The notes: generated by a model from the sequence alone, not told the origin. A stretch of 46,013 nt of DNA from an uncultured Lachnospiraceae bacterium (GCA_947631665.1 CANRMF010000011.1:1-46013); one strand, 5' to 3'; shown: positions 1 through 8,686, counted from the stretch's first letter. Numbers and translations: made by a program.

Positions 1-28
1 CTGCCTCCGTTTTTGCGACAGCCTGTTT

Positions 29-57
29 AATATAGCACACCTGCTCCCTCCTGTCAA
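29..57 (-). promoter_or_regulatory. Strong promoter reading out of the left edge
   Basis: On the minus strand there is a perfect -35 TTGACA (52-57), a 17-nt spacer and -10 TATATT (29-34) preceded by TG, an extended -10. Upstream (58-93) is A-tract rich on the sense strand, like an UP element. The product lies outside the window. Such promoters commonly drive stable RNA operons, which fits the tRNA genes next door, but this is inference. Confidence 0.7.
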
Positions 58-93
58 CTACTTTTTTTATCTTTTTTGGATTTTTCAACCAAA

Positions 94-182
94 CGGAGAA
101 GGAGGGATTTGAACCCTCGCGCCGCTATTAACGACCTACTCCCTTTCCAGGGGAGCCCCTTCAGCCACTTGGGTACTTCTCC
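94..182 (-). tRNA. tRNA-Ser (anticodon GGA)
   Basis: The reverse complement folds as a class II (long variable arm) tRNA of 89 nt. Acceptor GGAGAAG pairs with CTTCTCC, discriminator is G, and the T-arm contains GGTTCAAATCC. The anticodon stem CTCCC/GGGAG encloses CTGGAAA, giving anticodon GGA for UCC/UCU serine codons. CCA is not encoded. It is the second gene of a tandem pair of serine tRNAs. Confidence 0.95.
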
Positions 183-216
183 AAGCAGTTGACGAAATGT
201 TGCTTTGTACTATAAA

Positions 217-301
217 CGGAGAAGGTGGGATTCGAACCCACGGTGGTATTACCCACACTGGTTTTCAAGACCAGCACCATCAACCACTCGGACACCTCTC
301 C
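217..301 (-). tRNA. tRNA-Ser (anticodon TGA)
   Basis: The reverse complement gives a class II tRNA of 85 nt. Acceptor GGAGAGG pairs with CTTCTCC including one G-U, and the T-arm has GGTTCGAATCC. The anticodon stem CTGGT/ACCAG encloses CTTGAAA, giving anticodon TGA for UCA-type serine codons. It is the first of two serine tRNAs, separated by 34 nt, probably cotranscribed from the promoter at 332-360. Confidence 0.95.
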
Positions 302-331
302 GTAGCACCGCTGTTCACAGCGTGCTTGAAT

Positions 332-360
332 ATATTAGCACTAATTTATTTTAGTGTCAA
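332..360 (-). promoter_or_regulatory. Promoter for the tRNA-Ser pair
   Basis: A perfect -35 TTGACA (355-360) and -10 TAATAT (332-337) are 17 nt apart on the minus strand, about 30 nt upstream of the tRNA-Ser(TGA) 5' end. The spacer carries the inverted repeat CACTAA...TTAGTG. The 302-378 gap otherwise holds only a weak AT-rich hairpin after ispD. Confidence 0.65.
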
Positions 361-378
361 TAACAAAAACAGAGTTTT

Positions 379-1065
379 TCAAAAAAGTTTTTTCAGGAGT
401 ATTTCCGCCGTCAAAATGTCCTCCGGAGTCGTAATCTTTATATTCGTATACTTCCCTTCCACAAAGTAAACCGGATACTCCGTATACTGTTCTACCACCA
501 TTGCATCATCGGTAACCGAAGCATTTGAGGACTGCATCATTTTGCGGTATGCCTCGCGGATTAAACCGGTGTGAAAAGTCTGCGGCGTCTGCGTAATCCA
601 AAGTTCATTGCGCGGCGGCGTTTCTACTGCTTTACCGTCCCTTACAATTTTGATGGTATCTTTGACCGGCACTCCGACGACACAGGCTTTATTTTTCTCA
701 ACACACGCAATGCTGTCTGCAATCATCTGCCGGTTGATCAACGGTCTTGCGCCATCATGAATCAGTACATAATCCCCGTCTGTTTTTTCCAATCCATTCA
801 TAACTGAATGATACCGTTCTTTTCCGCCTGAAACAATGTGCTGCACTTTTGTAAAACCGTACTTTTCTACAATCTCTGTTTTACAATATTCAATATCTTC
901 CTGCGCTGTGACTAAAATAATCTGTTCTACCGGACTTTTTTCAAACTGAAAGAGGGAATACCACAGAACGGGTTTTCCCGAAAGCTCCATAAATTGTTTT
1001 TTTGTTTTACTGTTCATACGGCTGCCGCTGCCTGCCGCGAGAATAATCGCCGAAATTTTACTCAT
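379..1065 (-). CDS. ispD: 2-C-methyl-D-erythritol 4-phosphate cytidylyltransferase
   Basis: IspD transfers CMP from CTP to MEP in the non-mevalonate isoprenoid pathway, in the cytoplasm. The 228-residue protein has the nucleotide-binding loop AAGSGSRM (about 10-17) with KKQF following, the HDGARP motif near 100, and a TPQTF segment, all family hallmarks, at normal length. I chose the ATG at 1065, which overlaps the tsaD stop by 8 nt. A GTG at 1074 would add three residues. It is the last gene of the tsaE-tsaB-rimI-rnz-tsaD-ispD operon. Only a weak AT-rich hairpin follows it. Confidence 0.95.
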   Translation of the reverse strand: MSKISAIILAAGSGSRMNSKTKKQFMELSGKPVLWYSLFQFEKSPVEQIILVTAQEDIEYCKTEIVEKYGFTKVQHIVSGGKERYHSVMNGLEKTDGDYVLIHDGARPLINRQMIADSIACVEKNKACVVGVPVKDTIKIVRDGKAVETPPRNELWITQTPQTFHTGLIREAYRKMMQSSNASVTDDAMVVEQYTEYPVYFVEGKYTNIKITTPEDILTAEILLKKLF

Positions 1066-2083
1066 AACGCTCACCCAGTTTCAGGTTCGGTATGGCGTTC
1101 AAATCCCAGCCATGCCGGATTCCCCGTATAAATTCAAAATATGCCGCGGAACCAATCATCACCGCATTATCCGTACACAAAACCGGCGACGGATAGTAAA
1201 AGTCGATTCCTCTTTTTTCACATTCCTGCTTTAAAGCTGCCCGAAGCGCTGTATTGGAAGCAACGCCGCCTGCAATGGCAAGTTTATTCATGCCGGTTTC
1301 TTTTAATGCCGCCATCGCTCTGGTGACTAACGTATCTACGACCGCCTGTTGGAAAGAGGCGGCCACGTCTGCCTGACAGATTTCCTCCTGTTTCATTTTT
1401 GCCAGATTTAACTGATTTAATACAGCCGACTTCATTCCGCTGAAACTGAAGTCATAAACGCTGTCTGTAATTTTCGCTCTCGGAAACTCATATGCGTGTG
1501 GATTTCCATTTTTAGCGGCGCGGTCTATTTTCGGCCCGCCCGGATAACCGAGTCCTATGGCTCTCGCCACTTTGTCAAAGGCTTCGCCCGCAGCATCGTC
1601 CCTTGTTTTTCCAAGAATCTGATATTCGCCGTAATCTTTGACAACGACCAGATGCGTATGTCCTCCGGAAACAACAAGACAGACAAACGGCGGTTCCAGA
1701 TTTTTGTGTTCCACATAGTTTGCGCAGATATGTCCCTCGATATGATGAACGCCGATGAGCGGTAAATCTTTTGCAAACGCAATCGCTTTTGCTTCCGCCA
1801 CGCCTACCAGCAACGCGCCTACCAGTCCCGGGCCGTAAGTAACGCCTACCGCATCAATGTCATCGAGCGTACACTGCGCCTGTTCCAGCGCTTCACGAAT
1901 AACATAGTTAATTTTTTCGATATGTTTTCTGGAAGCGATTTCCGGCACTACGCCGCCGTAGAGCGTGTGCAAATCAATCTGTGATGAAATAATGTTAGAC
2001 AGATCCTCCCTGCCGTTTTCCACGACTGCCGCCGCAGTTTCATCACAGGAGCTTTCAATCGCCAATATCCTGATATTCTTCAA
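1058..2083 (-). CDS. tsaD: tRNA N6-adenosine threonylcarbamoyltransferase TsaD
   Basis: TsaD is the ASKHA-fold subunit that moves the threonylcarbamoyl group to A37 of ANN-decoding tRNAs, working with TsaB and TsaE, both encoded upstream in this operon. The metal-binding HxxxH is H114/H118 in VHHIEGH. The N terminus ([11 protein letters not shown]) and the SGGHT and GGVASN segments are canonical. The start is non-AUG. I prefer TTG at 2083 (341 aa) because GAGGT sits seven bases upstream and the protein then begins [12 protein letters not shown] like its relatives. A TTG at 2116 inside rnz would add 11 unusual residues. Confidence 0.95.
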   Translation of the reverse strand: MKNIRILAIESSCDETAAAVVENGREDLSNIISSQIDLHTLYGGVVPEIASRKHIEKINYVIREALEQAQCTLDDIDAVGVTYGPGLVGALLVGVAEAKAIAFAKDLPLIGVHHIEGHICANYVEHKNLEPPFVCLVVSGGHTHLVVVKDYGEYQILGKTRDDAAGEAFDKVARAIGLGYPGGPKIDRAAKNGNPHAYEFPRAKITDSVYDFSFSGMKSAVLNQLNLAKMKQEEICQADVAASFQQAVVDTLVTRAMAALKETGMNKLAIAGGVASNTALRAALKQECEKRGIDFYYPSPVLCTDNAVMIGSAAYFEFIRGIRHGWDLNAIPNLKLGERYE

Positions 2084-2102
2084 TGCCTGTACCTCGTTTT
2101 TC

Positions 2103-3014
2103 TCATTCCCTATCAAAAATTAAATCCACACTCATGCCGTCCTTTCCGGCTTTTGCGTTTGGAAACAGTTCTGTGACCTGCTCCATGTATTCCCATGGTT
2201 TTGTAAGCGACGGGCTGTAATGCGTCAGCCACAGTTCCTTCGGCTGCGCTTTTGCCGCCAGAGTTCCCGCCTCGCGGAATGTCATATGCTTGTACTCGAT
2301 GGCCTTTTCTTCTTTTCCTTCTTCCCCGTACATACCTTCACAGATAAATAAATCGGCGTCTTTTGCCGCTTTGACAATACTTTCCGCCGGTCTGGTATCG
2401 GTCGTATAAGTAACCTTCAGTCCTTTTCTCGACGCTCCCATCACCATATCCGGCGTATAGATGTTTCCATCAATTTCCACCGTTTCTCCATGCTGCAGTT
2501 TATTCCAGTTGCAGACAGGAATATCGAGCGCTTTTGCGCGTTCAAGGTCAAATTTTCCGCTGCGCTTAATTTCTATGGAATAACCGTAACACGTCACGTT
2601 ATGTTTTACCCGAAACGCATGAATCTGATAGTCTTTTACCTGAAAGTCCTGTTCCGGCTCTGTGATTTCCAAAAAACGGATTGGAAACGGCAGCTCCGGC
2701 GCAATCGTTCTGAGCGCATGAACAACACGCTCCAGTCCTTTCGGCCCAATCATTGTAAGCGGCTGTGTCCGTTCCGCATTTCCCATAGTAAGCAGAAGTC
2801 CCGGCAGTCCGCTGATATGGTCGGCATGGTAATGCGTAATACAGATAACGTCAATCGGTTTAAAACTCCAGCCTTTCTGCTTTACTGCAACCTGCGTTCC
2901 TTCTCCGCAGTCTATGAGAAGACTGCTTCCATTGTATCGGCACATCAGCGATGTGAGCCATCTCTTGGGAAGCGGCATCATTCCACCGGTTCCAAGCAAA
3001 CATACATCTAACAT
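2103..3014 (-). CDS. rnz: Ribonuclease Z (tRNA 3' endonuclease)
   Basis: RNase Z removes 3' trailers from tRNA precursors lacking encoded CCA, a metallo-beta-lactamase fold enzyme. The zinc motif HxHxDH is H61, H63, D65, H66. A further metal histidine lies in the C-terminal LTHYSPS segment, and length (303 aa) is typical. GGAGG lies four bases before the ATG. The two tRNA-Ser genes in this window lack encoded CCA, so they are plausible substrates. It sits inside the t6A operon, 45 nt after rimI. Confidence 0.93.
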   Translation of the reverse strand: MLDVCLLGTGGMMPLPKRWLTSLMCRYNGSSLLIDCGEGTQVAVKQKGWSFKPIDVICITHYHADHISGLPGLLLTMGNAERTQPLTMIGPKGLERVVHALRTIAPELPFPIRFLEITEPEQDFQVKDYQIHAFRVKHNVTCYGYSIEIKRSGKFDLERAKALDIPVCNWNKLQHGETVEIDGNIYTPDMVMGASRKGLKVTYTTDTRPAESIVKAAKDADLFICEGMYGEEGKEEKAIEYKHMTFREAGTLAAKAQPKELWLTHYSPSLTKPWEYMEQVTELFPNAKAGKDGMSVDLIFDRE

Positions 3015-3059
3015 CTTTCCTCCCCGCTATGGACTGTCCATAACTTTTATTTTCTCTGA

Positions 3060-3509
3060 TTATTCTGTAATTGATATGCCCCGTTTCCATAAAATCAGGG
3101 CGTTTTCCTGCGGCTTTTCATAATAATTTCTGCGTATCCCTTCTTTAGAAAAGCCCAGTTTTTGATAAAGGCTGATTGCCGCAAGGTTGGACTCGCGCAC
3201 CTCCAGCATGATATCGGACACGCCTTTTTTCGCTGCTTCTGCAATCATTTTTTTTAACAGACAGCCTGCAATTCCCTGATTGCGTTTTTCTGCTTTGACC
3301 GCCACATTGGATATTTCTCCGACCTCGTACAAAAGATAAATTCCGCAATATCCGCAAATTTTTTCCTCCTCCTGCGCGACAAGATAGATGGTATCCGGAT
3401 TATTGAGGGAATCCAAAAAGGCCTGCTTTGTCCATGGGACTGAAAAAATTTCCTGCTCCAGTGCCGCAACTTGAGAGATATCTTCCGGTTTCATGAACCT
3501 GTAATCCAT
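3060..3509 (-). CDS. rimI: Ribosomal protein bS18 alanine N-acetyltransferase (GNAT)
   Basis: A 149-residue GNAT acetyltransferase. The acetyl-CoA loop is in RNQGIAGCLLK (about 76-86), followed by the LEVRESNLAAISLYQKLGF segment typical of RimI. The known role is acetylation of the N-terminal alanine of ribosomal protein bS18, though Gram-positive homologues have broader targets. RimI is very often encoded between tsaB and tsaD, as here, which supports the assignment. A GGAG lies upstream of the ATG. Confidence 0.88.
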   Translation of the reverse strand: MDYRFMKPEDISQVAALEQEIFSVPWTKQAFLDSLNNPDTIYLVAQEEEKICGYCGIYLLYEVGEISNVAVKAEKRNQGIAGCLLKKMIAEAAKKGVSDIMLEVRESNLAAISLYQKLGFSKEGIRRNYYEKPQENALILWKRGISITE

Positions 3510-3540
3510 TCTTGTACTCCTGACATTTCAACTTTTTTTG

Positions 3541-4254
3541 TTATGAGTGCGTTTCCTCTTTCTTTTTTTGCAATTCCCGCTCTGCCTGTGAAGCGCGCAG
3601 ATAATCCGGCTGATGCTGCTCGGCCGTTTCTGTTTTTCCCTGCCGGTAATATTGTATCGCCAGCGCCGCAAGTGCAGACGCTTTATGGCGGTTCATGGAT
3701 AACGGCGCGTAATGATGTTCTGACGCCATTGTGGTATCAATCAGATTTTGGTGTACCGGTACGCCGTCCCCCAAAAACATGACCGGCATTCCTATTTTAT
3801 CCAGCTCGTAAATCAAATCCTCAATCATCATAATACATTGCGAATGAAGGATTTCCATTTGAGTGCCCCGAAACCGGTAAATTCCCGTATAGACCTGTCC
3901 CCTGCGCGCGTCCATAATCGGGCAGATGATATATTGAGACGAATAAAGGTTATACGCCAGAGCGTCTACGGTCGGCACATTGATAATTGGTATGTTTAAG
4001 GCAAGTCCCATTCCTTTCGCGGTTGCGCTTCCTATCCGCAGCCCCGTATAAGAACCCGGCCCTCCGGTCACTGCAATGGCAGAAATACTATCGCGTTCGG
4101 TTTCCGTCATCTTCATGATTTCATCAATCATCGGGAGCAACGTCTGGGAATGTGTTTTTTTATAATTGACAGTGTACTCCGCTATCAGCATTTCCTCTGT
4201 GGCAATCGCCACTGTCGCCACCATTGATGAACTGTCTATTGCTAATATTTTCAT
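3541..4254 (-). CDS. tsaB: tRNA threonylcarbamoyladenosine biosynthesis protein TsaB
   Basis: TsaB is the non-catalytic ASKHA-fold partner that scaffolds TsaD during t6A synthesis. The 237-residue sequence opens with MKILAIDSSS and carries ITGGPGSYTGLRIG (written AVTGGPGSYTGLRIG here), the conserved TsaB signature. It lacks the HxxxH metal motif that marks TsaD. The ATG overlaps the tsaE stop by 4 nt (ATGA), so translation is coupled. Confidence 0.95.
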   Translation of the reverse strand: MKILAIDSSSMVATVAIATEEMLIAEYTVNYKKTHSQTLLPMIDEIMKMTETERDSISAIAVTGGPGSYTGLRIGSATAKGMGLALNIPIINVPTVDALAYNLYSSQYIICPIMDARRGQVYTGIYRFRGTQMEILHSQCIMMIEDLIYELDKIGMPVMFLGDGVPVHQNLIDTTMASEHHYAPLSMNRHKASALAALAIQYYRQGKTETAEQHQPDYLRASQAERELQKKKEETHS

Positions 4255-4676
4255 ATGCCCTCCACAATAATTTTCCGATAGTCTGTTCCATGTTCCAAAT
4301 CTTTTTTGATATCAATCCAAAGAGCCTCCTTTGGAATCAGTTCTTCAATCAACGATGCCCATTCAATCAGGCTGACTCCTTCGCCGTAGAAATAGTCTTC
4401 AAAACCGATTTCGTACATTTCCTCCGGATCGCCGATCCGGTATACATCGAAATGATACAGCGGAAGCCTGCCCTCATCATACACCTGCAGTATGGTAAAT
4501 GTCGGGCTGTTTACTTCCTCCGTAATCCCCAGACCTGCTGCAAAACCTTTGGTAAATACGGTTTTGCCCACGCCCAAATCGCCGTTTAAACATATAATCC
4601 GGCCGGCTTCTGCCTGTTTACCCAATTTCTTTCCCACTGCAAAGGTTTCCTGTTCGCTGTATGTTTCAAATACCAT
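4251..4676 (-). CDS. tsaE: tRNA threonylcarbamoyladenosine biosynthesis ATPase TsaE
   Basis: A 141-residue P-loop ATPase with Walker A GDLGVGKT at 32-39 and the SPTF and HFDVYR segments of the family. ATP turnover by TsaE resets the TsaBD complex. GGAGG precedes the ATG by four bases. It heads the operon. No convincing promoter could be picked out of the 33-bp repeat tract just upstream (4699-4806), so the operon promoter is unresolved. Confidence 0.95.
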   Translation of the reverse strand: MVFETYSEQETFAVGKKLGKQAEAGRIICLNGDLGVGKTVFTKGFAAGLGITEEVNSPTFTILQVYDEGRLPLYHFDVYRIGDPEEMYEIGFEDYFYGEGVSLIEWASLIEELIPKEALWIDIKKDLEHGTDYRKIIVEGI

Positions 4677-4698
4677 AATTCCTCCGGTTCTGCCTGTA

Positions 4699-4806
4699 TT
4701 TCATGCGCAGATATCAGATTTCTTTTTCTAACTTCCTGTATTTCCTGCGTTGATATCGGATTTCTTTTTCTAATTTCCTGCGTTGATATCAGATTTCTCT
4801 TTCTAA
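4699..4806 (-). repeat. 33-bp tandem repeat upstream of tsaE
   Basis: Three copies of a 33-nt unit (4699-4731, 4741-4773, 4774-4806) differ at only a few positions. The first two copies are separated by a 9-nt insert. On the minus strand one frame stays open through all copies and would encode an 11-residue unit of the type RKRNLISTQEI. That frame lacks an SD, starts inside the ribU terminator and runs out of frame into tsaE, so I do not call it a gene. Confidence 0.8.
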
Positions 4807-4811
4807 TCTGC

Positions 4812-4858
4812 AAAAAAGGATTTGCTTATAATCATTCCTAATTATAAACAAATCCTTT
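4812..4858 (-). terminator. Terminator of ribU
   Basis: Arms AAAGGATTTG (4815-4824) and CAAATCCTTT (4849-4858) plus an inner TTATAAT/ATTATAA give about 17 base pairs with one mismatch and an 8-nt loop. On the minus strand the stem is followed by six T. It lies 43 nt past the ribU stop. Confidence 0.85.
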
Positions 4859-4900
4859 CTTTGTTACAAGTTCTTTTGTAATTCCACAAGTCCTGCGCTC

Positions 4901-5509
4901 TTATTTGTTTCCAATTCCTTTTATAAAGGTACTGATTTTTTTATAGATGACAGCAGTCACCAGACTGTCGATCACGCCTTTTGCCACATTAAACGGCGCT
5001 ACGCAAAAGACGACAAACTTGAATTTGGAGTCGACTACCGGCCAGATTTTCGCGCCGGCTGCAATAATATCGTCGATGCTCATAAACTGCTCGTAAAATG
5101 GAAGCATAATATAATAATTGAGCGCCGCTCCCGCAACCGCCATAAATACGGTTCCGACGAGCATACCAATAAAGGCGTTCTTCCGCGTCTTTTTCAGTTT
5201 GTAAATAAAACCTGCCGGAACGACCAGACAGCAGCCCACGCAGAAATTTGCCAGTTCTCCGACGTACCCTGTGCTGGTCGGCTTAATGACAATTTTAATC
5301 AGGATTTTCACCGCCTCCATAATAACTGCCGAAAGCGGCCCCATAATATAAGAACCGATTAGAATAGGAATTTCGCTTAAATCCAGTTCATAAAATTGCG
5401 GCGCCAGAAAGGTCAATGGAAACTCAATCCACATCAGAAGCGCGCCCAGAGCGGAAAATACCGCCATCAATACAAGATTTTTTGTCGTAAATAATTTGCT
5501 GTTGTTCAT
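4901..5509 (-). CDS. ribU: Riboflavin ECF transporter substrate-binding protein RibU
   Basis: A 202-residue hydrophobic S component of an energy-coupling factor transporter, predicted to have about six membrane segments. The N-terminal stretch LVLMAVFSALGALLMWIEFPL and the LDLSEIPILIGSYIMGP motif are typical of RibU. It would import riboflavin with a shared EcfA/A'/T module encoded elsewhere. The substrate call is strengthened by the FMN riboswitch directly upstream. I chose ATG 5509, preceded by AGGAG. The frame stays open farther upstream, but only through the riboswitch. Confidence 0.9.
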   Translation of the reverse strand: MNNSKLFTTKNLVLMAVFSALGALLMWIEFPLTFLAPQFYELDLSEIPILIGSYIMGPLSAVIMEAVKILIKIVIKPTSTGYVGELANFCVGCCLVVPAGFIYKLKKTRKNAFIGMLVGTVFMAVAGAALNYYIMLPFYEQFMSIDDIIAAGAKIWPVVDSKFKFVVFCVAPFNVAKGVIDSLVTAVIYKKISTFIKGIGNK

Positions 5510-5575
5510 CTTTTTTCTCTCCTTTTCTTTTTCAGGAAAAATTCTTCCGTCAGCAAAATCTGCTTTCTTTCCAAA

Positions 5576-5602
5576 GAAAAAAGCCCCGAAAGAATTCGGG
5601 GT
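5576..5602 (-). terminator. Riboswitch-controlled intrinsic terminator
   Basis: On the minus strand CCCCGAA (5601-5595) pairs with TTCGGGG (5590-5584) across a 4-nt loop, then C and six T. It lies between the FMN aptamer and ribU, so it is the likely expression platform. Its 3' arm is identical to a stretch of the aptamer 5' strand, suggesting how the antiterminator forms. Confidence 0.85.
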
Positions 5603-5677
5603 TTCACATCTTTTGTCGTCGCTGCACAATCTAAATCACGTAATGCGGTAAACAAAACGCTTATGATTGCGCAGTAA

Positions 5678-5800
5678 TATCTTCTCTCATCCAGACTATA
5701 CTGTCGGTTATGGAATCTCACCATATCATGCCCTGCGGCTCGCTGACTTATGCTCTCGCAAATACAGCCGGTGGGGAATTGCGCCCCGCCCCGAAGAATT
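5678..5800 (-). promoter_or_regulatory. FMN riboswitch (RFN element)
   Basis: The minus strand shows the conserved order of RFN blocks: CTTCGGGGCGGGG, AATTCCCCACCGGC, GAGAGC, GGTGAGATTCCATA, CCGACAGT, and AGTCTGGATGAGAGAAG. P1 is TCTTC with GAAGA. In this family FMN binding stabilises the aptamer and lets a downstream terminator form, turning off riboflavin uptake. The terminator at 5576-5602 and the ribU gene follow directly. Confidence 0.96.
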
Positions 5801-5824
5801 TTTCAATTTTTATTTACATACCAT

Positions 5825-5853
5825 AGTATATGCTTCTATCTGATACTTGTCAA
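5825..5853 (-). promoter_or_regulatory. ribU promoter
   Basis: Perfect -35 TTGACA (5848-5853), 17-nt spacer, -10 TATACT (5825-5830), on the minus strand about 25 nt before the riboswitch. It makes ribU an independent unit rather than a tail of the aspartate kinase transcript. Confidence 0.75.
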
Positions 5854-5914
5854 TATCTTGACCTTCTGCGTCATCGGTTTGAACGTTTTCTCAGGCAGAA
5901 AAGCCGGCATATAT

Positions 5915-7243
5915 TTATTTTTTCACTTTAATAAATGCGTTGTAAATGGCTCTCATTGCCACTTCAAAATCTTCTTCCGCCACACCGATGATGATGTTGA
6001 GCTCTGAGGAGCCCTGATCAATCATTTTGATATTGACTCTGGCGTCTGCCAACGCTGTAAACAAAATCGCAGCAGTACCTCTGGCGCTTTTCATTCCACG
6101 ACCGACCACTGCTATCAGAGCCAAATCGCTCTCGATGTATAACTGATCCGGGTGAACCCTGCTTCTGATTTCATCTAAAATCACCGTTTCTTTTCCGGTA
6201 AGATTTTCGGTCTGAATGACAACGCTCATGGTATCGACGCCGGAAGGAATATGTTCAAAACTGACATCGCTTTTTTCTAATGCACGCAGAACATTTCGTC
6301 CAAATCCAACTTCGCTGTTCATTTTATCTTTTTCGATATTGATAACAGACATGCCCTTCTTTCCGGCAATTCCTGTAATAATATGCTCGCATGGTTCTGC
6401 CGTCTCGGATACAATCATTGTTCCGCGATCCTTCGGGCAGTTTGTATTTTTAATATTGACCGGAATTCCTGCGGCGCGAACCGGAAAGATTGCATCTTCA
6501 TGAAGAACCGTTGCGCCCATGTAGGCAAGCTCCCGCAGTTCCGCATAGGTAATCGTATTGATTGGCGCCGGATTATTTACAATTCTCGGATCGCAGATTA
6601 AAAATCCGCTGACGTCCGTCCAGTTTTCATATATTTTTGCATTGCACGCTCTGGCAACAATAGAGCCGGTGATATCCGAGCCTCCCCGCGAGAATGTCTT
6701 GATAGTTCCATTCGGAACAGAACCGTAAAATCCCGGAATAACTGCTTTTTGCGTCTTGGCAAGTTTCGGCGCTAACTTCTTTGATGTTGTTTCCCAGTCA
6801 AATTTTCCGGCGTCATCAAAGAATATATATTTTGCGGCGTCAATAAAATCAAAGCCTAAATATTTTGCCAAAACCTTGCTGTTTAAATATTCTCCACGAC
6901 TTGCGGCATAATCCCGCCCTGCCATATGGGAAAAAGCGCCCCGAATCATCTCAAACTCGTCATCAAGTGTAAAGTCTTCTATTTCAAGTTCTTTTATAAT
7001 TCCATTATACCGGTCTTTGATTGCCTGAAATTCCGTATCAAAGTTTTCGCCTTCCGTCGCTTTTTCATAACAGTCGTACAGCATATCTGTTACTTTGATA
7101 TCGTCGACAAATCTTTTTCCCGGCGCTGATGCAACAACAAATCTTCTGCTGTCATCTGATAAAATAATATCTGCAACCTTCTGAAACTGTCTGGCATCTG
7201 CCAGTGAACTGCCGCCAAACTTTACAACCTTCGTCTCTCCCAT
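5915..7243 (-). CDS. lysC: Aspartate kinase
   Basis: Phosphorylates L-aspartate, the first step to lysine, threonine and methionine. The 442-residue protein starts with VVKFGGSSLA (KFGGSS at 8-13) and has the SRGGSDITGS substrate/nucleotide segment. Two ACT-type regulatory domains occupy the last 140 residues, so feedback inhibition by an end product is expected. AAGGAG precedes the ATG. It follows homoserine dehydrogenase by 75 nt, probably in the same transcript. The gene symbol is by function; paralogue identity cannot be fixed. Confidence 0.93.
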   Translation of the reverse strand: MGETKVVKFGGSSLADARQFQKVADIILSDDSRRFVVASAPGKRFVDDIKVTDMLYDCYEKATEGENFDTEFQAIKDRYNGIIKELEIEDFTLDDEFEMIRGAFSHMAGRDYAASRGEYLNSKVLAKYLGFDFIDAAKYIFFDDAGKFDWETTSKKLAPKLAKTQKAVIPGFYGSVPNGTIKTFSRGGSDITGSIVARACNAKIYENWTDVSGFLICDPRIVNNPAPINTITYAELRELAYMGATVLHEDAIFPVRAAGIPVNIKNTNCPKDRGTMIVSETAEPCEHIITGIAGKKGMSVINIEKDKMNSEVGFGRNVLRALEKSDVSFEHIPSGVDTMSVVIQTENLTGKETVILDEIRSRVHPDQLYIESDLALIAVVGRGMKSARGTAAILFTALADARVNIKMIDQGSSELNIIIGVAEEDFEVAMRAIYNAFIKVKK

Positions 7244-7318
7244 GATTTCTCCTTTTATCCTTTATTATTAGCATTATGTTTCTTTGTACGGTTTCGTGAA
7301 TTGTCATTCCCCGCCATG

Positions 7319-8521
7319 TCAGCTTTCAATACGGATTCTGGAAATGACGTCTCCAAGCATTTCCGCTTTCTTTGCGAATTCTTCTTCGCTCATCTTGTCC
7401 GTAATAAATCCGATTTCTCCCGAAATGCCGGCGTCAACAAATTCCACGCTGCCAAAGGCCGTTTCGATTTTCTCCGTATCTGCGCCTGTCCGCACAAAAA
7501 ATTTCTTTTTGGACTTTGCAAAATTTTCCAGTTCCAGTTTTTCTTCAGACCACATAACCGTAGTTGATACATTCAGATGTCTGACGCAATCCACAACGTC
7601 TGAAACCACTGCGCTGGCCGTCGGAAGACTTCCCGCACCGCTGCCGATAAATACCAAATCGCCCACCATGTTTCCACGTACTAAAATCCCGTTAATGACA
7701 TCATTGACATTATAAAGCGGGTGTTCCGGAGAAAGTAGTCTCGGTGATACGGAAGCAACAATGGCATTTTCCTCATTTTTACACTTGCCGAGAAGTTTAA
7801 TGGATTTGTTCATCTTTTTTGCATATTTGAAATCCTGCGCTGTGATTTTTGAAATTCCTTCTGTATAGATTTCTTCAAAATCAACCGTCTTTCCGTTTGC
7901 AAGAGACGCCAGAATAGCAATCTTGCGGACGGCGTCGAACCCTTCAATGTCTGCTTCCGGATTTCTCTCTGCATAACCCAAATCCTGCGCCTGCTTTAAA
8001 GTGCTGTCAAAATCAGCGCCTTCCCTGTCCATTTTGGTCAATATATAGTTTGTCGTTCCGTTAAGGATTCCTGTAATTTCCTGAATTTTGTCAGCGGTAA
8101 TGTGCATATTTAACGGACGGATAATCGGGATACCACCGCCGACTGCCGCCTCAAATAAGAAGTTTCTGTTTTTTTCCTGAGCAATCCGAATTAACTGCGC
8201 GCCGTATTTTGCCACAAGTTCCTTGTTGGAGGTGCAGACACTCTTTCCTGCCTCCAGAGCTGCCCTGACAAAATCATAAGCAGGCTTGAGACCACCCATC
8301 ACTTCAATAATAACCTCCACTTCCGGGTCATTTAAAATGATATCATAGTCATGCACCAGTACCGGTTCGCAAGGATCTCCCGGAAAATCCCTCAGATCCA
8401 AGACATACTTAACGTCCACTTCCTGACCGGCTTTTGCAGTAATAATATTACTGTTTTCTTTCAAAATTTTAAAAACGCCGGAACCAACCGTTCCATATCC
8501 TAAGATTGCTACTTTAATCAT
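7319..8521 (-). CDS. hom: Homoserine dehydrogenase
   Basis: Reduces aspartate semialdehyde to homoserine using NAD(P)H. The Rossmann motif GYGTVG is at 8-13, and the catalytic region contains VGGGIPIIRP, LNGTTNYIL and GFDAVRKIAILA. At 400 residues it carries a shortened C-terminal ACT-like tail. AGGAGG lies upstream of the ATG. A promoter is visible at 8633-8661, and structured element A lies just beyond. The downstream neighbour is aspartate kinase, supplying the same pathway. Confidence 0.94.
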   Translation of the reverse strand: MIKVAILGYGTVGSGVFKILKENSNIITAKAGQEVDVKYVLDLRDFPGDPCEPVLVHDYDIILNDPEVEVIIEVMGGLKPAYDFVRAALEAGKSVCTSNKELVAKYGAQLIRIAQEKNRNFLFEAAVGGGIPIIRPLNMHITADKIQEITGILNGTTNYILTKMDREGADFDSTLKQAQDLGYAERNPEADIEGFDAVRKIAILASLANGKTVDFEEIYTEGISKITAQDFKYAKKMNKSIKLLGKCKNEENAIVASVSPRLLSPEHPLYNVNDVINGILVRGNMVGDLVFIGSGAGSLPTASAVVSDVVDCVRHLNVSTTVMWSEEKLELENFAKSKKKFFVRTGADTEKIETAFGSVEFVDAGISGEIGFITDKMSEEEFAKKAEMLGDVISRIRIES

Positions 8522-8632
8522 AATGCCTCCTAATATTCAAAACAAAGACAGAACTTTATCTCTTTCCTTTTGAAACGTTTTCTTTTGATGCCGCCACTCA
8601 CCAAAACAACGGCAAAAAAGACTGTAATCCTT

Positions 8633-8661
8633 AGTTTAGCACGCTTTATAATAATAATCAA
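8633..8661 (-). promoter_or_regulatory. Probable hom promoter
   Basis: On the minus strand, -35 TTGATT (8656-8661), 17-nt spacer and extended -10 TGC-TAAACT (8633-8638). The leader to hom is about 100 nt and holds a small TGCCG/CGGCA hairpin. It sits 13 nt from the left end of element A. Confidence 0.5.
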
Positions 8662-8686
8662 CAAATTTTGACTCCCAGTTTTGCCG

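Noticed and set aside
2489-3123. Plus-strand open frames opposite rnz
   Set aside because: Antisense shadows of a well-supported gene; no family features or SD.
4586-4813. Small repeat protein upstream of tsaE
   Set aside because: TTG start lies in the ribU terminator T-tract, there is no SD, and it overlaps tsaE out of frame.
5510-5629. N-terminal extension of RibU
   Set aside because: The frame passes through the riboswitch terminator; a good SD lies before ATG 5509.
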